A DNA stretch of 64,000 nt from Aquimarina algicola (GCF_006443095.1 NZ_VFWZ01000001.1:62001-126000), one strand, 5' to 3'; positions 9,309 to 18,555 are shown, numbered from the stretch's first letter. Program-made: numbers and translations. Notes: a model not told the origin generated them from the letters alone.

Positions 9309-9767
9309 ACTTTTTTTTCAAATGTAAAAAGATTAATATGTCAAGGATACCCCGTAAACAGGGATTTTGTATTTGATCGGTTTTGTATGTATTTCTAATA
9401 TTATTTTGATAGTTATTCCTGTTTAATTTCTAACCCTCTACTCAATTCTTATGAATACTACTGCTTAAAGTTTATATTGCCTTATTAGTTTTCATTATTT
9501 GCATACAAATCATTTTAATATAAAGTATTACGATTTTCGATTTTTGAATTTAATGTAGAATGTAAAGGGCAGTATATTTTCTAATTGGTCTAGAAGTGAA
9601 GTAAAATCAACGTTTTTGGGACGTATATACAGTTTTGTATGTACTGGAGTAGCCCTAAATTAATATCATGATACCAATTTGGTGTTTTTATAAAAGCTTT
9701 TACTATTTATTCCTTTTTAGTTCATTTTCAATATAATTAGATGTTAATTGTCGACAGATAAGAGCTT
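9309..9767. other. 459-nt gene-free stretch
   Basis: AT-rich sequence between the divergently oriented ends of two minus-strand genes. No frame of coding character, no tRNA fold and no strong hairpin was seen. A short palindromic AAAAGCTTTT and an imperfect ACCAATTTGGT occur near 9675-9705 but with no obvious role. Confidence 0.6.
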
Positions 9768-10427
9768 TTATATATTCTTAATTAGCCAGTCTTTAAACTG
9801 ATAAAAATTTTGAGGAGCTACACCATGCCCTACGGCGAATTCATTTAATGATGTTTTTATTCCTAATTTTGAAAGTGATTCAGGTATTTTTCTTGCCCAT
9901 TCTATTGGTATTACTTGATCTACACTACCATGTGAAGAATATACATTTAGGTTCGAAAAATCATTTTTCTCGTATCCTTCTTTGAGGATATCTTGATTAA
10001 GATAACCACTAAGACCAATTACATTTTTTATTTTCTCGGGGTATGATAGCGCAACGGCATAACTAAGTATTGTACCTTGACTAAATCCTAGCAAAGTCAC
10101 ATTGTCCGAATCAAGATTGTAGGCTTGTACGGCTTCATCTATAAAGTTTGCTATTTTGTCTCTTGATAGTATTGCCTGTTTATCATCACTAAATTTTCCT
10201 TGCGCAGCATCAAAATAAATTGCATACCATGCATTACCATAAGGTTGCATAGGGTAAGGAGCTCTAACAGAAATGATAAATAACTCCTCAGGAAGCTCTC
10301 CTGCAAAAGAAAAAAGATCATTTTCATCACTTCCATAACCGTGAAACATAAATAATACAGGTTTTTTTTCACTTTTTATTTTGGATTCTTTTATAATATG
10401 ATGAAGAGAAAGTGTTTTTGTAGACAT
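9768..10427 (-). CDS. alpha/beta hydrolase, carboxylesterase/phospholipase (YpfH-like)
   Basis: A 219-residue cytosolic serine hydrolase of the phospholipase/carboxylesterase family. Visible are the oxyanion segment FMFHGYGSDENDLF near residue 26, the nucleophile elbow GFSQGT, the acid-loop SHGSVDQVIP, and the catalytic His in VGHGVAP. The order Ser-Asp-His is that of a complete triad. These enzymes cleave short acyl esters or remove acyl chains from lipids or proteins; the natural substrate is unknown. It is flanked by two long gene-free stretches and appears monocistronic. Confidence 0.87.
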   Translation of the reverse strand: MSTKTLSLHHIIKESKIKSEKKPVLFMFHGYGSDENDLFSFAGELPEELFIISVRAPYPMQPYGNAWYAIYFDAAQGKFSDDKQAILSRDKIANFIDEAVQAYNLDSDNVTLLGFSQGTILSYAVALSYPEKIKNVIGLSGYLNQDILKEGYEKNDFSNLNVYSSHGSVDQVIPIEWARKIPESLSKLGIKTSLNEFAVGHGVAPQNFYQFKDWLIKNI

Positions 10428-11023
10428 TTAGATAAGATACTTAATATAATAGTAGTTTATAGCTCTTTTAAAAAACAAAAATAAGTGTTTTTAATCTTTT
10501 GAACAGGAGTTTCATGACTTATGTATTGATATTATTTAGAGTGAGAATAACAAAATTACATTAATTTTACTTTTTTTGACTAGTAAAAAACTCTTAAAAT
10601 CTATACTTTTTTCTTAAAACTTATTGATTTTAAAAAAAATAACTCCATATTTTTTCTTTAAGAATACAAACTAGGTAATAGCGTCAAAGCCCTTGCTACC
10701 GCTGTTTTTTTTAACATTTTCAGGATGTTTTTCATAATATAATGTTAACTTCTTGGTATTAATATTGTGGTTAGTTTGCTTTAAAATTACGGTTTTAACG
10801 TAATTTTTAATATATTTGATTTGTAAAATATTAATAATCAGGGTTTAATGAAATATTTTTTTAAAATTGATTTTACAGGCTGATTGTTAATGAAAATAAA
10901 AAGCGTTTATCGGCATAAAAATGCATTTCATCGAATTAAACGGTTTTTATATCGACCTAAACCCAAATAAAAAGGGATGTACTTTTAATTTAGTCCCAAG
11001 TTTAACCACAAACCCCAAATACT
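10428..11023. other. 596-nt gene-free stretch
   Basis: Very AT-rich region between divergent genes, so it should hold both promoters. A weak, bulged hairpin followed by eight Ts lies near 10674-10713, and TACTTTTA (one mismatch to TAnnTTTG) lies at 10980-10987 before the DUF3887-like gene. I see no supported gene, RNA or repeat in it. Confidence 0.6.
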
Positions 11024-11386
11024 ATGAATAAAATTACCTACACGATTGTGTTTTTGTTTCTTGCAACTTTTGGTTTTGCACAAACCGATAGTGATTATGA
11101 GAATACTCTCAAAACAGTTGCCGATGGATATAACAACAAAGATTCGAATGCGATCTTTGGTTTGTTTTCGAGTGACTTACAATCCACAATTTCTCTAGAT
11201 CAATTAAAAGCTCTTGTAGAAGATACTTATACCCAAAAAGGAAAAGTAGTAGGAGAGTCTACTTTCTTGGTCGAAGATGATTCCGGGCGAAGATACTTAT
11301 CAGAATTTGAAAATGCATCCTCTGTAATAGTTATTCAACTATCACAGGATATGAAGATCTCAAAATTTGCAATAGAAGAGTATTAG
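11024..11386 (+). CDS. secreted DUF3887-like protein (copy A)
   Basis: A 120-residue exported protein with a signal peptide cleaved after GFAQ. The mature part resembles the small DUF3887/NTF2-like domain, with conserved DLQSTISLDQLKALVED. Such domains occur in periplasmic proteins and are often fused to hydrolases; alone they have no known activity. A paralogue sits at 12674-13027 with the same GFAQTDxDY start of the mature protein and LFSxDLQ core. Between them lies a PilJ-N-like exported protein, so the three may form one functional set. Confidence 0.7.
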   Translation: MNKITYTIVFLFLATFGFAQTDSDYENTLKTVADGYNNKDSNAIFGLFSSDLQSTISLDQLKALVEDTYTQKGKVVGESTFLVEDDSGRRYLSEFENASSVIVIQLSQDMKISKFAIEEY

Positions 11387-11522
11387 TCCTCCTTTGTAAA
11401 TCAACAAATAACTAATAATTAAAATCATATGAGATTAGCGTAACTAATAATTCCCAGTGCCCCTCAAGGAAAAATTACTATGCAATTTTATCTGAATACT
11501 AAATAATTTAAAATTTAAACAG

Positions 11523-12392
11523 ATGAAAAAAAATATTTTTACAATCAAACTTACGGTAACTTTATTCCTTTTAGTGATAATGTTACCAGCGACAGAACTT
11601 ATTGCCCAACAAAGCAATACATTTGGGATGTTAAATTTCAATAAAGCGGTAAATGTATCCGGAAAACAGCGTATGCTTAGTCAAAAAATAGCAAAAGCTT
11701 ACCTATATATTGTTGAAAACCCAAGTGATGTAAAAGCAAAAAGAGATTTGCTGACTAGCAAGATTATTTTTGAAAAACAAAATAATATTCTATTACAAAA
11801 TTCAGGATATAAATTAACTAAAGATAGAATAGCAAAAGTAGAATCACTTTGGAAAGAATATAAAAAGTTGATTGAAACGACTCCTAACTATGACAATGCT
11901 AAGAAGCTAATAGAAATTAATACAGATCTACTTAAATCGACTAATAATGTTGTATCTGCAATAATATTAGAATCTAAAGGAGCAAATTCATCTAATGCAG
12001 ATGTAATGGATGATGATAGTTATGGAGAAGATGATACAGAACTTAAAAAGATAATAAATATATCAGGTAGACAGCGTATGTTATCACAACGATTAGCTTT
12101 ATATTATTTTGCAAATCAACCTACACTCAAGGATAAAAACTCTGAGCAAATGCTTAAGAATGTTTATAATGAGTTAGATGGAGCGATTAGTATGCTATTG
12201 ATTTCTAACTTTAATAATAACAGAATAGACGAAAAACTTGGTGTAGCGATGTCTAAATGGGATCAGATTAAATCGAGAAAAAGTGATTTATTCAACCAAA
12301 AGATCAAACAAGCAGATATGTATAGATTAAGTAATGAACTTACAAAAGCATTTAATGATGTAACAAATCTGTATGAAAAGGTAAAACTATAA
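11523..12392 (+). CDS. exported protein with two PilJ-N-like (type IV pili chemotaxis transducer N-terminal) modules
   Basis: A 289-residue protein with a signal peptide ending near LIAQQ. Two homologous helical modules are visible. The first begins VSGKQRMLSQKIAKAY (about residue 44), the second ISGRQRMLSQRLALYY (about residue 180). The xSGxQRMLSQ signature is that of the PilJ/NarX-like type IV pili chemotaxis-transducer N-terminal sensing domain. No membrane anchor, HAMP or signalling domain follows, so this is a free periplasmic double sensor-type module, not a receptor. An acidic linker (NADVMDDDSYGEDDTE) separates the modules. A rho-independent terminator follows directly. Confidence 0.8.
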   Translation: MKKNIFTIKLTVTLFLLVIMLPATELIAQQSNTFGMLNFNKAVNVSGKQRMLSQKIAKAYLYIVENPSDVKAKRDLLTSKIIFEKQNNILLQNSGYKLTKDRIAKVESLWKEYKKLIETTPNYDNAKKLIEINTDLLKSTNNVVSAIILESKGANSSNADVMDDDSYGEDDTELKKIINISGRQRMLSQRLALYYFANQPTLKDKNSEQMLKNVYNELDGAISMLLISNFNNNRIDEKLGVAMSKWDQIKSRKSDLFNQKIKQADMYRLSNELTKAFNDVTNLYEKVKL

Positions 12393-12417
12393 TCTCATAA
12401 GTTTTAATTAGGAAAAG

Positions 12418-12449
12418 GCATGTTCATATGATATGAACGTGCTTTTTTT
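12418..12449 (+). terminator. rho-independent terminator
   Basis: Stem GCATGTTCATA (12418-12428) pairs with TATGAACGTGC (12432-12442) with one G-U pair and a 3-nt loop. Seven Ts follow. It lies 26 nt behind the stop of the PilJ-N-like gene. Confidence 0.8.
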
Positions 12450-12673
12450 CTTTTTATAAATTCATCAATGATTTGTTAATTTTTTGATGCGTTTTTACTG
12501 TTTTGAATTTTTATAGATGATTTGTAAGCCCTTTAAAACAGAGAAAACATAAGTGAATTATGGTAAAAATGTAATTTAAATTTTTTCTTTCTAAAAAGGT
12601 TATCAGTATCTAAAATATTGTTAAATTGTATTAGATTTTTTTAGTTTAATATTACATTTTTAACCCAAATATC

Positions 12674-13027
12674 ATGAGGAAATTAACCTATGTATTACTG
12701 CTATTTGGCTTCCACTTCGGTTTTGCCCAAACCGATGCAGATTATGACAAGAGTATAACAACTGCTATAGAAGCTTTTAAAACCGGTGATGAAAAAAAAG
12801 TATTTGATTTATTTTCTACTGATCTACAAACAACCTTATCTGCAGAGAAGATAAAAGAATTATTAACAGGCACTGTTAAAGAATTTGGTGCTCCAAGTGG
12901 AGAATTTGATTTTATGATGGAAGAAGAAGGAGTAAAACGTTATTTAATACAAACTGATGTTGATTCTTTTATGCTGGAAATAAAATTATCCGGCGATTTA
13001 AAAATAACATCATTTTCAGTACATTAA
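12674..13027 (+). CDS. secreted DUF3887-like protein (copy B)
   Basis: A 117-residue exported protein, paralogue of the one at 11024-11386. It shares the GFAQTDADY cleavage region, the LFSTDLQTTLS core and the closing SGDLKITSFS. Divergence between the two is considerable, so the duplication is not recent. It has its own upstream region (281 nt after the previous stop, beyond a terminator) and its own terminator. Function unknown. Confidence 0.7.
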   Translation: MRKLTYVLLLFGFHFGFAQTDADYDKSITTAIEAFKTGDEKKVFDLFSTDLQTTLSAEKIKELLTGTVKEFGAPSGEFDFMMEEEGVKRYLIQTDVDSFMLEIKLSGDLKITSFSVH

Positions 13028-13049
13028 ATATAATTTTTTAGTAACGTAA

Positions 13050-13084
13050 AGCAATTGTACTGTGATGAGTACGATTGCTTTTTT
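13050..13084 (+). terminator. rho-independent terminator
   Basis: Stem AGCAATTGTAC (13050-13060) pairs with GTACGATTGCT (13069-13079) with one mismatch, followed by a run of Ts. It sits behind copy B of the DUF3887-like gene and before the convergent DUF4870-like gene. Confidence 0.75.
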
Positions 13085-13091
13085 ATCATAG

Positions 13092-13421
13092 TTATTTGAT
13101 AAAAGTAAACCACTTTTGAAAATATTCACCAATAATAGGAACTGGTTTTTGTTCTTCTTTGATCGCAGTAATGAGACCATAAACAATAAGTACTATAGAA
13201 AAAATATAAAACGAAAAATGAATCATCATATTACCAAAAATATTTGCTATTGCTACCAATAGGTAAAAAGAGATCCATAATCCTAATGCCTGCCTAATAT
13301 GAAAACTCGCAAATTGATTTTTATGCTCTTGATTCATAAAAAAGGCTATTATAGTACCGATTAAAGTGATATAAGATACAATAGCTGGTGTCTTTCCTTG
13401 TTTTTCGTAATCAGATTCCAT
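13092..13421 (-). CDS. DUF4870/Tic20-like small membrane protein
   Basis: A 109-residue integral membrane protein with about three hydrophobic segments. It carries the family-typical HIRQALGLWISFYLL stretch in which an amphipathic helix leads into a membrane helix, and a final YFQKWFTF. It lies 18 nt downstream of the dihydroorotase-like gene, on the same strand, and is probably its operon partner. DUF4870 proteins have no defined role. Confidence 0.7.
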   Translation of the reverse strand: MESDYEKQGKTPAIVSYITLIGTIIAFFMNQEHKNQFASFHIRQALGLWISFYLLVAIANIFGNMMIHFSFYIFSIVLIVYGLITAIKEEQKPVPIIGEYFQKWFTFIK

Positions 13422-13439
13422 AAAGATGATTTTATAGTA

Positions 13440-14702
13440 TTAGCTATTTTCTTGTAATATAATATCGTTGTCTACCAATATTCCATAAACGTTACCTTTT
13501 ATAGCATGGTTAAAAAAGATACTGTTTTTTGAAGTTGATAATACATGATTATTTGTAAAAGTACTATCTCCATTTGGAGTAAAAAGAGAAAAGTTAGCTT
13601 TGTTATTTTTTGCAATTACGTTACTTTCAATTTTGAATATTGATTTTCCATTTGTGAGCATTTCAATGGTTTTTTCTATACCCAAAGTATGGTTTAGAAC
13701 ACCAAAAGCACTCTCTAAACCAATTGTACCATATGCAGCATTATCGAATTCAACATTTTTATGTTCTATATCAATAGGTTGATGATCACTGGTAATCATA
13801 TCGATTGTTCCATCTTGAATACCTGCTATCAATGCTTTTTGATCATCTATAGTTCGTAATGGTGGTAATACTTTATAATTTGTATCAAAAGTTGTTAATT
13901 TTTCGTCTGTTAAGGCAATATGATGAACTGTTGTACTACAGCTTACTTGTAATCCTTTGGCTTTTGCTTCACGTATCAATGCCACCGATTTTGCGGTAGA
14001 AATATTAGGAATGTGTAGTTTTCCTCCTGTGTATTCTAGTAAAAAAAGATCTCTGGATATTTGCATTTCTTCAGCTAAAGAAGGGATACCTTTTAATCCT
14101 AAGAGAGTACTATGTTTACCTTCATTAACAATACCTTTTCCTGCAATTTGATTTTCTTGAGGAAATGATACTATTAGACCATCAAAGTTTTGAGCATATA
14201 ATAATGCTAATTTCAGTAAATTTGGATTTCGTATTGATTTTTTATAATCACCAAAAGCGATAGCTCCAGCTTGTCGCATGTCGTATAATTCGGCAAGATC
14301 AATTCCTTTTGATTCAACAGTTAATGCTCCTATTGGATAAGCTTTTACAGGATGCTGGGCTGTTTTGGCTAGCAAAAAACCTATGGCCCCACTATGATCC
14401 GATATCGGCATTGTATTAGGATGAAGTGTAATTGTCGTAAAACCACTTTTTGCTGCTACATCAAGTCCGTTTGCAATAGTCTCTCTTTCTTCATATCCAG
14501 GTTCTCCAAAACTAACACTACTATCAAACCATCCTTGCGAGATATAGAGATTATCTAATTTTACTTCTTTTATATCACCAGTAGCTTTTATATTGGTATT
14601 TATATCTGTAATTATCCCGTTTTCTGTAAGAATATCAACCGTTTGCTGGTGAAAAGTAGATTTAGGATCAATTACAGTAGCTGCCTTTAATAAGAAGTTC
14701 AT
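13440..14702 (-). CDS. pyrC: dihydroorotase homologue lacking metal-ligand histidines
   Basis: Amidohydrolase-superfamily protein (420 residues) whose fold-level landmarks match class I dihydroorotase: HPNTMPISDHSG, YPIGALT, EEMQISRDL, KLHIPNISTAKS, TVHHIAL. The catalytic ligands are largely gone: the HxH pair after the first strand is SxS (Ser62, Ser64), the substrate Arg is Gly66, the next ligand His is Ser179 (LIVSFPQ) and the following His is Asn233 (HIPNIST). Asp306 of SDHQP remains. This is the pattern of non-catalytic PyrC-prime subunits that support aspartate carbamoyltransferase in some bacteria. It is therefore probably not an active dihydroorotase. The start overlaps the end of the BatA gene by 4 nt. 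The symbol is by homology only. Confidence 0.8.
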   Translation of the reverse strand: MNFLLKAATVIDPKSTFHQQTVDILTENGIITDINTNIKATGDIKEVKLDNLYISQGWFDSSVSFGEPGYEERETIANGLDVAAKSGFTTITLHPNTMPISDHSGAIGFLLAKTAQHPVKAYPIGALTVESKGIDLAELYDMRQAGAIAFGDYKKSIRNPNLLKLALLYAQNFDGLIVSFPQENQIAGKGIVNEGKHSTLLGLKGIPSLAEEMQISRDLFLLEYTGGKLHIPNISTAKSVALIREAKAKGLQVSCSTTVHHIALTDEKLTTFDTNYKVLPPLRTIDDQKALIAGIQDGTIDMITSDHQPIDIEHKNVEFDNAAYGTIGLESAFGVLNHTLGIEKTIEMLTNGKSIFKIESNVIAKNNKANFSLFTPNGDSTFTNNHVLSTSKNSIFFNHAIKGNVYGILVDNDIILQENS

Positions 14703-16624
14703 TTTAGGTATTTTAATAACAAAATTTCAATTAATAAAAAGATTAGCGCAAAAATAACAAACCATTTCCAAAGTTCATTTACAGTTGTCTCTTCTTTTAT
14801 TTGTTCAAAAAGTTCGCTGACAGAAGGAAGTACTTGGTATGAAGCTGTTGTTTTTAAGTTATAATATTGTAAGTCACTTTCTGAATTATCATAATTGTAA
14901 CTTACTGATTGTATACTATTTTCTTTGTTCTTAATAGTGTAAATACCTGCTTTAGTTGGGACTTCATCTGTTGTAATGCGAACTTTGGTAGAAAAACTCT
15001 GCTGTAGAGGAATAATGTTTTCCTTATCAGAAACTAATGATAGTACCCCATCTTGATCTAGTGAAATAGGAACATCGAAAGCATTAGTTTGCCCTATAGT
15101 ATACGATATATCTGTATTTTGTAAGCTTTGTTTACCGATTTGATATAGTGTAGGAACAATTAAAGGAGAATTTTTGAAATTAGAATTTTGAATATTTATA
15201 GCTGCGGTAAATACATATAAATTATTGTATTTATATAAAAAAGTACTACTGTCTTCAAAAGAGAGTATGGTATTGGTAGCATTAGTTTGATAATAACTAT
15301 TGACTTTTGGATATTGAAAATTAACAATTTGTTTATCAAATACACCTTTGTATAGAGGATGAGAAAAATTGATAGATGTTATTCGTTTTTCTTGAAGTTT
15401 TTCAAAGAATAATCCTTGGTTACCAAACAATGTAAAAAATTGTTTATAAGATGCCTGATCTGCACTACTAGCCGGTATGAAGCAAATAACTCCCCCTTGA
15501 TCAGAAAAAGATTTTAATGCATTAATAAGAGAAATAGGAATTTGATTTAACTCATTTATAATGACCAGGCTTGCACCTGTAAGCTTATTGTAATCAAGTT
15601 GTTGTGCAGAAGTGCTCGTCAACAAAAATTCATTTGGAGTAAAAATATTTTTTATAAAATTATCATTAGCTTCATTTATAGCTACAACCTTTATTTTTTC
15701 TGGTTTATTAATGGTAAAATATCTAGAATTATCAAAAGTAATATTAGGATCTTCAATAATCACCTTACCATTGATTTTGGTGTTTTCTTCTAAGCGAAAA
15801 TTTGCAGTGGATTTTCCGTTTTTAGGAATTGAAATTGCTGTTTTTGCAATCAATTCATCATCATTATATAATGCAATGGAAGTATTTTCAAGATTCGTTT
15901 CAGTATTACTTACAACAGCATTGATAGTGAGTTCATTATTACTATCGCGCTTTAAATAAAGACTATCTATAGCTATGTTTTGTTTGTTTACGGGCTGTAA
16001 TTGAACTAAAGTTGATTTTATATCAGTATCTTCAGGAAGAATGAAGCTTTTGTCTTTTTGTTGAAAATCTGAGACCAAAACAACTCTCTTTAAGGTTTCC
16101 GGCGACGAACTTAGCAGTTGCTTTGCTTTTAAATATGCTGCACTATAACTTATTTGATTAGAGGAGTAGTCTAATTGTAGTAAATCATTTTGGATATCTT
16201 TTTTAGAAACGTTTTTGAATGTTTCGGCATTGGTAAAAAGAGAGATGTTTTCTTCTTCGGGAAGCTCACTTAATATTTCTTGAATGGCTCTTTTTAGCAA
16301 GGGGCCATTAGCTCCTTTTGCTTGCATACTAAAAGAATTATCAAGATAAATTACGGTTTCATTTTTTTTACCAACTACTTCTTCTAATGCAAAAAAAGGT
16401 TGTGCAAAAGCTAAAATAATAGATGCAATTAAAAGTAATCTGGTGAGTAGGGTGAGCCATTTTTTTATTTGAGAACTTTTTCTTGTTTGTAGGGCGACAG
16501 CTTTTAAAAACTCAACATTAGTAAATTCAATCTTTTGAAAACGTCTTAATTGAAATAGATGAACTATAATAGGAATAATAAGAGCGAATAAAGCGTAGAG
16601 AAATTCTGGGTGTTTAAATTGCAT
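14699..16624 (-). CDS. BatA/vWA-domain membrane protein
   Basis: A 641-residue protein with the N-terminal BatA (aerotolerance regulator) module: two membrane helices (about 8-28 and 57-78) around LRRFQKIEFTNVEFL. A vWA-like domain follows, with the metal site D95-N-S-F-S. A long periplasmic region and a single C-terminal helix (about 618-638) complete it. This is the usual stand-alone arrangement in Flavobacteriia. The family is linked to envelope stress or protein quality functions, but the biochemical role is undefined. Translationally coupled to the dihydroorotase homologue through an ATGA-type overlap. Confidence 0.85.
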   Translation of the reverse strand: MQFKHPEFLYALFALIIPIIVHLFQLRRFQKIEFTNVEFLKAVALQTRKSSQIKKWLTLLTRLLLIASIILAFAQPFFALEEVVGKKNETVIYLDNSFSMQAKGANGPLLKRAIQEILSELPEEENISLFTNAETFKNVSKKDIQNDLLQLDYSSNQISYSAAYLKAKQLLSSSPETLKRVVLVSDFQQKDKSFILPEDTDIKSTLVQLQPVNKQNIAIDSLYLKRDSNNELTINAVVSNTETNLENTSIALYNDDELIAKTAISIPKNGKSTANFRLEENTKINGKVIIEDPNITFDNSRYFTINKPEKIKVVAINEANDNFIKNIFTPNEFLLTSTSAQQLDYNKLTGASLVIINELNQIPISLINALKSFSDQGGVICFIPASSADQASYKQFFTLFGNQGLFFEKLQEKRITSINFSHPLYKGVFDKQIVNFQYPKVNSYYQTNATNTILSFEDSSTFLYKYNNLYVFTAAINIQNSNFKNSPLIVPTLYQIGKQSLQNTDISYTIGQTNAFDVPISLDQDGVLSLVSDKENIIPLQQSFSTKVRITTDEVPTKAGIYTIKNKENSIQSVSYNYDNSESDLQYYNLKTTASYQVLPSVSELFEQIKEETTVNELWKWFVIFALIFLLIEILLLKYLK

Positions 16625-16641
16625 TCCAATTTATAGTTTTT

Positions 16642-16649
16642 CAAATATA
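16642..16649 (-). promoter_or_regulatory. candidate -7 element of the BatA gene
   Basis: CAAATATA on the plus strand reads TATATTTG on the minus strand, an exact TAnnTTTG match 17 nt upstream of the BatA start. No clear -33 element at the expected spacing. Confidence 0.25.
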
Positions 16650-16686
16650 ATCAAGATTTAGGATTTATGATTTTTGAATAAACATT

Positions 16687-17706
16687 TTATTTAAAATAAT
16701 TTTTCATAGAATTTCTTTCTTCTACTTTGTCGATATGTTCTGTTTTCTTTTTGATCATGCCTCCTCGTGTATCGTTTATACTATGCATAATTACAAATGC
16801 ATTAGGGTCTATTTTTTCAATTTCGGTATTTAACTTGCTGATTTCTAAACGTGTTACAACAGTATACAAAATATCAATATCAGTAAGATTTTTGTAATCC
16901 ATATATCCTTGGCGTCCTTTATAAATTGTAATACCTCTACGCATTTTGTGTGCTACCATGTTCATGATTTTCTGATTGTGTTCAGAAATAATTGTAACCC
17001 CTGTATATTCTTCGATTCCTTCGATTACAAAATCTAGTGTTTTTGATGCTGCCAAATAAGTAAGCATAGAGTACAATGCAGTTTCAATAGATAAAAAATA
17101 GGCTGCTGCAGAAAAAATAATAATGTTAATTATAGTAATAGCATCACCTACAGTAGTACTTAGTTTTTTACTCATAAAAATAGCTAGTACTTCTGTTCCG
17201 TCAAGAACACTACCACCTCTTACCGAAAGCCCGATTCCGGCACCAAGAAAAAATCCTCCAAATACAGAAACCAATAATTTATCTTGTGTAACTTCGGGGA
17301 AATTGAAAAAAGCCAGAACAAAAGCAAGTCCAGAAATAGCAATAATAGCACGTATGGCAAAGCGTTTTCCGATGACTCTAAAACCCAAGAAGATAAAGGG
17401 AATATTAATAGCTAAAATTAGAATGTAGAGCGGTATTGTAGTAAGTTCCGAAATTAATAAAGAAATTCCTGTTACTCCACCATCAATAAAGTTATTTGGA
17501 AGAAGAAAACTTTCAAGGCCAAAAGCAGCAGCAATAACCCCAAGAGCTATAAGCAAAACATCTTTGACCCATGAAATAAAATCTATTTTTAAGTTTTCTG
17601 AAAATCGTTTAGAATTTCCTTTAGGAATATTTTTGGCTTTTCTTTGTTTATAAGCAAAGAATGCCTGAATAACTCTACGTTTCCAGATTGAATTCATATT
17701 AACCAT
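16687..17706 (-). CDS. YitT family membrane protein (DUF161 plus DUF2179)
   Basis: A 339-residue inner membrane protein. After a basic cytoplasmic N-terminus of about 40 residues come five to six membrane helices, including LLPNNFIDGGVTGISLLISE and the glycine-rich GAGIGLSVRGGSVLDGTE typical of YitT. A soluble DUF2179 domain forms the last 90 residues (GITIYKGRQGYMDYKNLTDI). YitT proteins are widespread and have no settled function. An alternative start three codons downstream (17697) is possible. The gene stands between the BatA run and the barrel protein gene. Confidence 0.87.
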   Translation of the reverse strand: MVNMNSIWKRRVIQAFFAYKQRKAKNIPKGNSKRFSENLKIDFISWVKDVLLIALGVIAAAFGLESFLLPNNFIDGGVTGISLLISELTTIPLYILILAINIPFIFLGFRVIGKRFAIRAIIAISGLAFVLAFFNFPEVTQDKLLVSVFGGFFLGAGIGLSVRGGSVLDGTEVLAIFMSKKLSTTVGDAITIINIIIFSAAAYFLSIETALYSMLTYLAASKTLDFVIEGIEEYTGVTIISEHNQKIMNMVAHKMRRGITIYKGRQGYMDYKNLTDIDILYTVVTRLEISKLNTEIEKIDPNAFVIMHSINDTRGGMIKKKTEHIDKVEERNSMKNYFK

Positions 17707-17813
17707 GTAATGCTAAGGATCAACTAATTAGGTGAGAGTGAAAATGTTTGTTGATTACATAAAGTTACGTATCCTTTTTCTTATAAAAGCAATTTTAACA
17801 AAGGTTTGGACAA

Positions 17814-17841
17814 TAAAAAAAGCAGAAACTTTAGTTTCTGC
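17814..17841 (-). terminator. rho-independent terminator
   Basis: Perfect 9-bp stem GCAGAAACT (17822-17830) and AGTTTCTGC (17833-17841), followed on the minus strand by seven Ts. It lies about 30 nt behind the barrel protein gene. Confidence 0.82.
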
Positions 17842-17870
17842 CTCTCACTTTATATTGAATATATTATTGA

Positions 17871-18425
17871 CTAAAAGATATAGTATCCAACAGATACCTG
17901 AAATGCAGTATTTCTTCCATCAAAACCGTCTACAACATCTGTAAGACCAAAGTTATAACGTAATTGTCCGAAGAAAGGACCAAATTCTACACCTGCACCT
18001 ATAGCACCACTTAGATCGAAGCTTTCTGCCTCAGCACTATCTACAATTTCATCAAAAGCTTTATCAATATCGTCATTAACAACAAAACCAAATTGAGGAC
18101 CAGCTTCAATACTTAAAAACTTGGCAAATTTGAACTTAGCAAGCACAGGAATATTAAGATAATCAACATCTAGATCATCAGTTCCTTGTGCTGAGTATAG
18201 TACTTCTGGTTGGATAGCGAATGATTCTGTTAAACCAAGTTGTAATACAGCACCAATATGATATCCTGTTCGAGAATCTGTGTCAATGTCTAAATCACTA
18301 TTTTTGAGTTCATTGAAATTTGCAAAATTAAGCCCACCTTTAATACCAAATTTAATTCCTTGAGCATTAGTAGTAGTAACTGCAAAACCAATACAAGCAA
18401 TCACTAGGAAAAAAAGTTTTTTCAT
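17871..18425 (-). CDS. porin-like outer membrane beta-barrel protein (PorT family)
   Basis: A 184-residue exported protein from the start at 18425; an upstream in-frame ATG would add ten non-signal residues and is less likely. The signal peptide ends around TTTNAQ. The mature part begins IKFGIKGGLNFANF, typical of the PorT-type barrel family. Alternating aromatic and hydrophobic strands follow to a terminal YYIF, the usual outer-membrane insertion end. Probably a small eight-stranded barrel. An exact -7 element lies 28 nt upstream and a strong terminator follows, so it is transcribed alone. Confidence 0.85.
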   Translation of the reverse strand: MKKLFFLVIACIGFAVTTTNAQGIKFGIKGGLNFANFNELKNSDLDIDTDSRTGYHIGAVLQLGLTESFAIQPEVLYSAQGTDDLDVDYLNIPVLAKFKFAKFLSIEAGPQFGFVVNDDIDKAFDEIVDSAEAESFDLSGAIGAGVEFGPFFGQLRYNFGLTDVVDGFDGRNTAFQVSVGYYIF

Positions 18426-18452
18426 AATTGTAAATTTTTGATTTGTTGAAAT

Positions 18453-18460
18453 CAAAGATA
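18453..18460 (-). promoter_or_regulatory. candidate -7 element of the porin-like gene
   Basis: CAAAGATA on the plus strand gives TATCTTTG on the minus strand, an exact TAnnTTTG match 27 nt before the start codon. The -33 position is not convincing. Confidence 0.33.
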
Positions 18461-18517
18461 GGAACTAAAACCTTAAGAAAAGGTTAAACTTGTATAATTA
18501 AATAGACTTAAAAGATT

Positions 18518-18535
18518 TATTAACCAAGGTTAATA
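18518..18535. repeat. short inverted repeat
   Basis: TATTAACC-AA-GGTTAATA, eight-base perfect arms around two bases, between the kinase gene end and the porin-like gene start. It could be an operator for the latter or a weak terminator of the former; no T-run follows on the minus strand. Confidence 0.4.
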
Positions 18536-18555
18536 GCATTAAAATAGGAGAGGAG

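Noticed and set aside
10674..10713. Bulged hairpin followed by eight Ts in a long gene-free region, possible small RNA end
   Set aside because: Only short interrupted stems (GGTA/TACC, CAA/TTG) can be drawn, and no promoter or conserved RNA fold is visible upstream.
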